In this document: piece after piece, positions 6,445 through 11,115 of the stretch
Numbering within the stretch: position 1 is the first letter of the stretch
Layout of the letters: each line of letters starts with the position of its first letter
Source of the DNA: Chloroflexota bacterium
GTDB taxonomy: Bacteria > Chloroflexota > Ktedonobacteria > Ktedonobacterales > Ktedonobacteraceae
Direction: 5' to 3'
Assembly: GCA_902810755.1 (NCBI GenBank)
Contig: CADDYT010000183.1
Location: 1-11,115 of the forward strand
DNA: 11,115 bases
Position numbers and translations under genes: made by a program
The notes under the pieces: model-generated
Database searches by the model: none
Told to the model about the DNA's origin: nothing
The model's input: the letters and a program-made list of their open reading frames with translations, nothing else

Positions 6445-6473
6445 GGGGACGGGTACAAGAGGTACCCGTCCCC
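6445..6473. terminator. 12-bp-stem hairpin between convergent genes
   Basis: GGGGACGGGTAC (6445-6456) pairs perfectly with 6462-6473 around an AAGAG loop. It begins 5 nt beyond the stop of the sigma-like gene and lies downstream of the MocR gene, so it is placed to end transcription from both sides. It lacks a T tract, so Rho-independent action is not certain. Its loop context (CAAGAGGT) matches the loop of the neighbouring repeats, so it may be a fourth member of the same or a related repeat family. Confidence 0.6.
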
Positions 6474-6478
6474 TCTCC

Positions 6479-7114
6479 TCATTTCTCCTGCTCCTTGAGC
6501 AATCGCTTCAGCTTGCGGCGCGCGGGCGAGAACGAGGACTGAAGCAAGTGCCGTTCGTACTCGTCTTCCGACCAGCCTTCCCCGTCCATCTCTCGCTCCC
6601 TGAGCGTCTCCCTCATAGCGGGAACATCCCTGGCGCAATCCTGCATCGCACAGGTCGCGGCAAGTTTCTGACGCGGGTGCAATTTATGGATCCCGTCAAT
6701 CAAAGCATTCACACGCTCGCGCAGAGCCTCCTTCTCGATGTACACCTCTTCTGGATTCTTGAATGCTTCGCCGGGCGCCACCATGACATCGCCCTGCCTG
6801 ACCTCACCCTCCTCATCCCTTACCAGGTAGTGATATGGCCTGTACCTGCGCGCCATCCCTACCTTCTCGTTATGGACAGCACGCCGGATATAGGCCACCG
6901 GCGACTCAATGGCGTGATCCAGCAAGACCCGCCACAGCTTGATCAACACATCCTGAGCCAGATCGTCGCTATCAGCGTAACCGAACAGACCGGGAATTTC
7001 GCCACGCGCTAAGGCAAGAATATACGGAAGGTAGCACTCCAGAAAGCTGTTGATCTCGTCGCCACCAGGGTCATCATCGTAGGCGGATGGGCCTGGCCAG
7101 TTGGATGTCGCCAT
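6479..7114 (-). CDS. RNA polymerase sigma-70-like (ECF-type) factor with atypical region 4
   Basis: The protein has 211 residues. Residues about 25-95 fit sigma region 2: YADSDDLAQDVLIKLWRVL (46-64) corresponds to the core-binding helix, and SPVAYIRRAVHNEKVGMARRY (81-101 region) to the -10-recognising part. The second half begins like region 4 with a LHPRQK motif (145-150) and ends with SFSPARRKLKRLLKEQ, similar to the recognition-helix end of region 4. About 35 charged residues lie between these parts, where a compact helix-turn-helix is expected, and 130-140 is helical and acidic. The ATG at 7114 has GGAGG 5 nt upstream; a GTG at 7135 is an alternative without good support. No anti-sigma gene is adjacent. 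The gene is divergent from the RSH-ATPase gene and may control it, itself, or both. Confidence 0.7.
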   Translation of the reverse strand: MATSNWPGPSAYDDDPGGDEINSFLECYLPYILALARGEIPGLFGYADSDDLAQDVLIKLWRVLLDHAIESPVAYIRRAVHNEKVGMARRYRPYHYLVRDEEGEVRQGDVMVAPGEAFKNPEEVYIEKEALRERVNALIDGIHKLHPRQKLAATCAMQDCARDVPAMRETLREREMDGEGWSEDEYERHLLQSSFSPARRKLKRLLKEQEK

Positions 7115-7172
7115 TGTTGCCTCCAATGCGCTCACGCTGTCGCAGCAGGTCTACAGGTAGCCACCCCCAATC

Positions 7173-7185
7173 ATTACTACGTAAT
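7173..7185. promoter_or_regulatory. Inverted repeat ATTAC-TAC-GTAAT at the sigma-gene start site
   Basis: The exact 5-bp arms around TAC cover the predicted start of transcription (near 7182) of the leftward sigma-like gene. It shares the CGTAATA core with the inverted repeat at 7199-7213, 25 bp away, suggesting two sites for the same regulator. Confidence 0.35.
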
Positions 7186-7188
7186 ATA

Positions 7189-7217
7189 TTTATACGTCAT
7201 TATTCGTAATAATTCAA
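7189..7217 (-). promoter_or_regulatory. Promoter for the sigma-like gene
   Basis: On the minus strand, TTGAAT (7217-7212) and TATAAA (7194-7189) are exactly 17 bp apart, a good housekeeping-type promoter. Transcription would begin near 7182, with a leader of about 68 nt to the ATG at 7114. Confidence 0.55.
7199..7213. promoter_or_regulatory. Inverted repeat ATTATT-CGT-AATAAT in the sigma promoter
   Basis: The exact 6-bp arms around CGT lie inside the promoter, overlapping the -35 hexamer and most of the spacer. A protein bound here would block RNA polymerase. AT-rich palindromes also arise by chance, so confidence is moderate. Confidence 0.35.
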
Positions 7218-7443
7218 GATATTACCATAAGTATTTTTCATTTTTGAAAAAATTTTGTGCAATTTTACCATAGAACAATTTTTTCTTCCCTGCTTTTGTT
7301 CTTTCCAGAAGTTTGTGTGAAAAATTTTTATCCTGGAACGTACATTTATTATAACGAACAATAGTATCATCCATCAAAAAGTCTGTACGGTAAACCTCAG
7401 ACGGGAATGAGTGAAAAAGTGACCATGTCGGCGGCAAAAAGAC

Positions 7444-7473
7444 TTGACAATATGCACAAACGCGGCATATGCT
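7444..7473 (+). promoter_or_regulatory. Promoter for the RSH-ATPase operon
   Basis: A perfect -35 hexamer TTGACA (7444-7449) is followed after 18 bp by TATGCT (7468-7473). Transcription would begin near 7480, giving a 56-nt leader that contains the AAGAGGT ribosome binding site at 7522-7528. Confidence 0.6.
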
Positions 7474-7535
7474 AAATGTAGCAGGCGTAATCGTAAAAAA
7501 GTCTCTCTGTTTCTGCTGAAAAAGAGGTAATTATT

Positions 7536-10500
7536 GTGATTGAGACGGACCTGCGGCCCTGGGAACCGAGGCCGGAGCCACTTCCTGAAACATGGATGGC
7601 GCTGGCGGCCCGTCTGGCCGAGCAGATGAAAGGCTCGCTGCGCGCCTATGTGCTGGGGGTCAAATATAATGCTTCCGACGTGGGCAACCGCCTGCGTTCG
7701 TGGGGGCTGCCCTGGGAAGTGGTGATGGCCGGTCACCTCTGGGAATATGAAGAGGGCAAGCAGCAGATCCGGCAGGCCAACCTGCCCGGCGCGCAGCGTA
7801 TTCTCAATCATATGGACGCGGCAGACCTCTATGCCCGCTATATCGAGCAGGACACCCTGCCTCCCCTGCTCACGCCCCCCTACCGCGATCTCGGCGCCTT
7901 GCTGGTGGCCGTCGCGATCTACTACGAGGCCATGCGCGCCCTGGCGCAACAAAGCGCCGGGCAGCCATACAGAGGCAAGAAGCTCCTTATCATTGAAGGG
8001 GTGGGACATACTCTGCTCAATATCACCAAACGCCTGGGCATGTGGCTGGTGAAGCGGGAAATCGAAGACCTGATTGAGCAACTCCACAACCCGGTTGGTT
8101 TTGCGGAAGACCGCCAGGAACATCAACACATTCTGGAACAGAGCGCGGCACAACTAGAGCAGGTACGGCACTTGCTTAAGACCTGCTACCGGCGCAACAC
8201 CGGGCAGCCAATCGAAGTCATCTACACACCCTGCGGCGTAGCCGGGCTGAAACGGCGCGTGCAGGATGCGCATAGCACCATCACCTCAGAGAAAACGCAG
8301 TTGACGGGCTTCGACCTTGTCACCTTCGATGTCCTCGTTCCCACCGTCGCGGATTGCTACCAGGCATTTGGCATCCTCGGCCAGCTCGGCCACATCCAGG
8401 ATCGCGTGAGTGATCTGGTTGCCAATCCCAAACCAAATGGTTGCAGCCATATCGCTCTGGGACTGGTGCTTAATGCTCGCAAGCTGCGCGCGCAGAGCTT
8501 TCAACCGGTTGAAAGCCCTCCCTCGCCTGTCTGTCAGTTGCAGATCGCTACTCCCATCATGCAGGCTATCACCAACTATGGCTGCCTCTATCCCCCCTGC
8601 TACCAGCTTTACACGTTGGATATGCCTTCACTCCGGCAGGAGTACCCACAGGACTTGTGGAATAGCACGGAAGGACGGGCCTTTCAAACCATCTTAGAGA
8701 GTTTTGAAAGCGAGCAGGAGCTATCCGATATACCTGCACCTATCACCGTCTATAGCAAAGACCGCACTCCTATCAGCCTGCCAAAGGGGGCAACCGCCCT
8801 CGATTTCGCCTTCGCCCTCGACCCGGCCACCGGCGCACACGCAGTCGAAGCGTTTATCAACAACCGCAAAGCTCAGCTTTACCGCATACTGAACGCTGGC
8901 GATATTGTAGAAATTCTCACCTCGAAAGACATTCAGGTTCAGGAATACTGGCTGGACCAGAGCTATGCAATCACACCAAACGCGCATAGAAATATACGAG
9001 ACGCACTCAGCAGACGCATTCTTGATCGCAGCGGCTATGAACTGCTGAGCCAGGTACTGGAACAACAGGACTACTTTCTCCCACCAGAAGAACTGAGGCA
9101 GGAATTATCCTTCCTGGTCAAACGGCATAAGCTGGGAACTGTGCAGGAGTATCTGGAAGGGCTGGGCGAAAGGAAAGAGCCTCATTATGCCCCGAAATGG
9201 GCCGCGCAACACATCATTCAACAGATTGAAAAGCATAAGGAAATGCAGCGGGCAGGTACAGGCATAACTACAGGGAGGGGAAGCTGGATAGCGGTGGTGG
9301 ATGAGCCACTGGTTACAAAGAGAAGAGTCTACTATCGCCAGCACTTCTGCAATTCCTGCAACCCGACGTACCCGCGAGACACCAGAATCATGGGCCTGCT
9401 CAAGCCCAATGGCGAACTGGTCGTCCATAAACAGACGTGTCCTTTCCTGCTTGCGCGTACAAACGGGCATCACTCGGAATTGCTCTCAATGGCCTGGCAA
9501 TTGCAACCACCCGCATTTACGGTGGCTTTTTATATACTTGCCCAGGATCGTAGCGGCCTGATCTATGACCTGACCAGAGAACTGCGCCGACACCAATGCG
9601 CGCTGCTCTCCCTTAGTGCTGAAGCCATCCTCAAATTTAAGGAGGCGCATATCCATTTCACTATAGAAGCCTATAGTGACGAAGATGTGCTGGATATACG
9701 CAAGCAATTACGGAAGATTGAGAGCGTGCTACAGGTCGAAATCAACGCTTCCGATACTTCCAGAGCGGTCTACGAGCGATTGCAGAAGCAGTGGCATCAG
9801 CACCATACCACGTCCAGAACAGTCACAGTCGTAAGAAGGGGCTGGGAAGAGGCGATCGCGACGTTGCAGCCACGTACCTTTGTGTTACGCAACCCCTATG
9901 ATATCTCTCGTCCGGCAACGGCCAAAATGTTTTTCGGTCGGTCGCATGAAAACCAGTTCTTGCAGCGCGAATTATGCGAAAGCGAACGTGGCAAAGCGAT
10001 TATTCTCTACGCGCCGCGCCGCTCAGGCAAATCATCAATCTGTAAAAACTTTATCGACCGCTACGTTTTTCCACCCTTCTGGGGCGTTCTCTTCTCTCTG
10101 CAAAATGCCACTCAGCTTTCGGAAGAGGCGATTTTGCAGCAACTGGCCGATAGAATAGGTTGGGAGTTTCAGAATCAATTACAACGATCTGCGCCCGCGT
10201 GGAATGCCTACCGGGATAGCGACCCCCAGGTTCGTTTCAGGCGCTTCTTACAGGATTGCACCGGGCAGGTTCCCGATAGTCGATTGATCCTGGCTCTGGA
10301 TGAATTCGGCGGCGCGCTAGAATCTTACGATTATGGCACGCTCAAACGCGGCTTCTTTACCTTCTGGAAAGATTTAATGGTCGATATCGCGCAACTGAGC
10401 CTGATCTTCGCGCTCCCTACCAGCTCGCACCAGACGCTCGCCTCAAAAGATATCGCCAACACATTTAGCTTCACAACGCCGCTGCCTGTGGGCTTTCTCG

Positions 10501-11018
10501 ATGAGGAGAGCGCGGAACACTTGCTGGTTGATCCCCTGCGAGAACAACAAATTATTATCCACCCTAACACCGTTGCGCGGACCATTGCCCTCACCGGTGG
10601 CAATCCCTACTTCATGACGCTGATCGGCCAGCAGCTTGTCCACTATCTCAATGGTGACACGTATAAGCAGAAAGTCACAGATGAAGACCTTGATGTGATC
10701 GTGAATGCCCTGATCGCAGAAAGCGGCTTTCGCCAGAACTTTGATTATCTTACAAGAGAACTGCAAAACAGGGAAGAACTGCGTATACTGGAAAGCATCA
10801 TTGCCTTAACCGACGATACAAATCAACCCGTCCAGCTGAAGAAAATCGCTTCGCACGCCCACTTATCGATGCCTGTTGCCAGGGGCCATCTCGAACGGCT
10901 GCGTAGCGGCATGATTCTGCAACAGAGCGGGCCGCCGACAAACCCGTATTATGCATTCACTATCAGCCTCATCTGTCGCTGGCTTCGCTCTAACCACTGG
11001 TTTTTTTCACAGGCATAG
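7536..11018 (+). CDS. RelA/SpoT-like pseudo-synthetase/hydrolase fused to AAA-type ATPase
   Basis: This 1160-residue protein has the order of a long RSH protein plus an ATPase. Residues 22-140 align with the (p)ppGpp hydrolase region, but AALLHDVVEDT reads MAGHLWEYEEG (64-74) and ADRLHNMRTL reads AIYYEAMRAL (127-136). Residues 165-345 align with the synthetase: RLGMWLVKREIEDL (166-179), FDLVTFDV (259-266), ADCYQAFGILG, ANPKPNGCSH (296-305) and CQLQIATP (333-340). The RPKH motif is missing, the NGY tyrosine is Cys303 and the catalytic Glu is Gln334. TGS (400-462, LPKGATALDFAF, GDIVEILTS), a zinc finger (Cys605, Cys608, His631, Cys635) and ACT (659-735) follow. The C-terminus has NPYDI, FFGR, Walker A APRRSGKSS (826-834), Walker B LILALDEFGG (917-926), LTGGNPYFM and a possible winged helix (1075-1150). 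Start GTG has AAGAGGT 7 nt upstream. It is probably a ribosome/tRNA-linked sensor without alarmone catalysis; this role is inferred. Confidence 0.85.
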   Translation: MIETDLRPWEPRPEPLPETWMALAARLAEQMKGSLRAYVLGVKYNASDVGNRLRSWGLPWEVVMAGHLWEYEEGKQQIRQANLPGAQRILNHMDAADLYARYIEQDTLPPLLTPPYRDLGALLVAVAIYYEAMRALAQQSAGQPYRGKKLLIIEGVGHTLLNITKRLGMWLVKREIEDLIEQLHNPVGFAEDRQEHQHILEQSAAQLEQVRHLLKTCYRRNTGQPIEVIYTPCGVAGLKRRVQDAHSTITSEKTQLTGFDLVTFDVLVPTVADCYQAFGILGQLGHIQDRVSDLVANPKPNGCSHIALGLVLNARKLRAQSFQPVESPPSPVCQLQIATPIMQAITNYGCLYPPCYQLYTLDMPSLRQEYPQDLWNSTEGRAFQTILESFESEQELSDIPAPITVYSKDRTPISLPKGATALDFAFALDPATGAHAVEAFINNRKAQLYRILNAGDIVEILTSKDIQVQEYWLDQSYAITPNAHRNIRDALSRRILDRSGYELLSQVLEQQDYFLPPEELRQELSFLVKRHKLGTVQEYLEGLGERKEPHYAPKWAAQHIIQQIEKHKEMQRAGTGITTGRGSWIAVVDEPLVTKRRVYYRQHFCNSCNPTYPRDTRIMGLLKPNGELVVHKQTCPFLLARTNGHHSELLSMAWQLQPPAFTVAFYILAQDRSGLIYDLTRELRRHQCALLSLSAEAILKFKEAHIHFTIEAYSDEDVLDIRKQLRKIESVLQVEINASDTSRAVYERLQKQWHQHHTTSRTVTVVRRGWEEAIATLQPRTFVLRNPYDISRPATAKMFFGRSHENQFLQRELCESERGKAIILYAPRRSGKSSICKNFIDRYVFPPFWGVLFSLQNATQLSEEAILQQLADRIGWEFQNQLQRSAPAWNAYRDSDPQVRFRRFLQDCTGQVPDSRLILALDEFGGALESYDYGTLKRGFFTFWKDLMVDIAQLSLIFALPTSSHQTLASKDIANTFSFTTPLPVGFLDEESAEHLLVDPLREQQIIIHPNTVARTIALTGGNPYFMTLIGQQLVHYLNGDTYKQKVTDEDLDVIVNALIAESGFRQNFDYLTRELQNREELRILESIIALTDDTNQPVQLKKIASHAHLSMPVARGHLERLRSGMILQQSGPPTNPYYAFTISLICRWLRSNHWFFSQA

Positions 11019-11042
11019 ACAAAAAAATAGTAGGAGCAGAAA

Positions 11043-11115
11043 ATGTCTACAGCACGTACATGGCTCACTTTGCCAGATCCTTTTTCGAGTATGACAGAAA
11101 CGTCAGAGGTCATCA
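11043..11115 (+). CDS. Start of a downstream cotranscribed gene, cut by window end
   Basis: An ATG at 11043 has AGGAG 6 nt upstream and lies 24 nt after the stop of the RSH-ATPase gene, with no terminator between them. Only 24 codons are visible (beginning MSTARTWLTLPDPFSSM) and the frame stays open to the end of the window. The product cannot be identified from this fragment. The tight spacing makes cotranscription, and hence functional partnership with the RSH-ATPase, likely. Confidence 0.65.
   Translation, partial: MSTARTWLTLPDPFSSMTETSEVI

Larger units (their letters stand above)
7115..7535. other. AT-rich divergent regulatory spacer
   Basis: This spacer separates the sigma-like gene from the RSH-ATPase gene. 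Its left third contains the sigma promoter and two inverted repeats. The middle (about 7215-7375) is very AT-rich, with A/T runs such as AAAAATTTTT at 7321-7330. The right third contains the promoter and ribosome binding site of the RSH-ATPase gene. A 71-codon minus-strand open frame at 7222-7437 overlaps it but has no supporting signals. The length and composition suggest a regulated, bendable control region. Confidence 0.5.

Noticed and set aside
6299..6473. Possible CRISPR array from the repeated units
   Set aside because: The copies occur in both orientations, are unevenly spaced with no uniform spacers, and no cas gene is present.
7222..7437. 71-codon minus-strand open frame in the divergent spacer
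   Set aside because: Its Lys/Phe/Asn-rich product reflects AT-rich DNA, and no ribosome binding site or family features are visible.
7374..8153. 259-codon minus-strand open frame over the start of the RSH-ATPase gene
   Set aside because: It is rich in His, Gln and Arg without family motifs, and the opposite strand has RSH homology, a promoter and a ribosome binding site.

Overview
This window looks like chromosomal DNA from a Chloroflexota bacterium, most plausibly of the Ktedonobacteria type. That is an inference from the moderately high GC, strong AGGAG-type ribosome binding sites, a divergent YvcK and GYD proteins, large fused signalling proteins carrying an FGR-type AAA ATPase, and clusters of short GC-rich hairpin repeats. 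No marker gene fixes the taxon. There are no rRNA or tRNA genes, transposase or CRISPR array.

Layout. Positions 1-307 hold a perfect 18-bp hairpin and a leftward gene for a tiny predicted secreted peptide with two cysteines. An AT-rich gap follows (308-753), then a rightward YvcK/CofD-like gene (754-1833). It converges, 3 nt apart, on a leftward block: a GYD-domain protein (1837-2130, own promoter), a gamma-glutamylcyclotransferase-like protein fused to four membrane segments (2247-3518), and an eIF2B-alpha/R15P-isomerase-like protein (3643-4509). A MocR-type regulator (GntR DNA-binding domain plus aminotransferase fold, 4673-6262) is divergent from this block. The shared 163-bp spacer holds five ATTGG/CCAAT half-sites, including a clean operator over the predicted regulator start site.

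Positions 6263-6478, between convergent genes, contain three copies of a palindromic repeat and a 12-bp-stem hairpin that probably acts as a terminator. A leftward sigma-70-like gene (6479-7114) is divergent from the largest gene across a 421-bp AT-rich spacer. Both genes have recognisable promoters, and two inverted repeats sit on the sigma-gene promoter.

The most striking item is the 1160-residue protein at 7536-11018. It is built like a long RelA/SpoT stringent-response protein (HD-like region, synthetase-like region, TGS, zinc finger, ACT), with a C-terminal P-loop ATPase plus a possible winged helix added. The HD motif and most synthetase signature residues are replaced, while TGS, Zn-finger and ACT remain recognisable and the ATPase has intact Walker motifs. 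It therefore looks like a catalytically dead RSH whose ribosome/tRNA-sensing half has been coupled to an ATPase switch. A second gene starts 24 nt downstream with a good ribosome binding site and is cut by the window end; it may encode the partner or effector.

Three proteins here (GGCT-like, eIF2B-like and RSH-like) keep a recognisable fold but lack expected catalytic residues. They may be binding or regulatory derivatives, or have altered chemistry.
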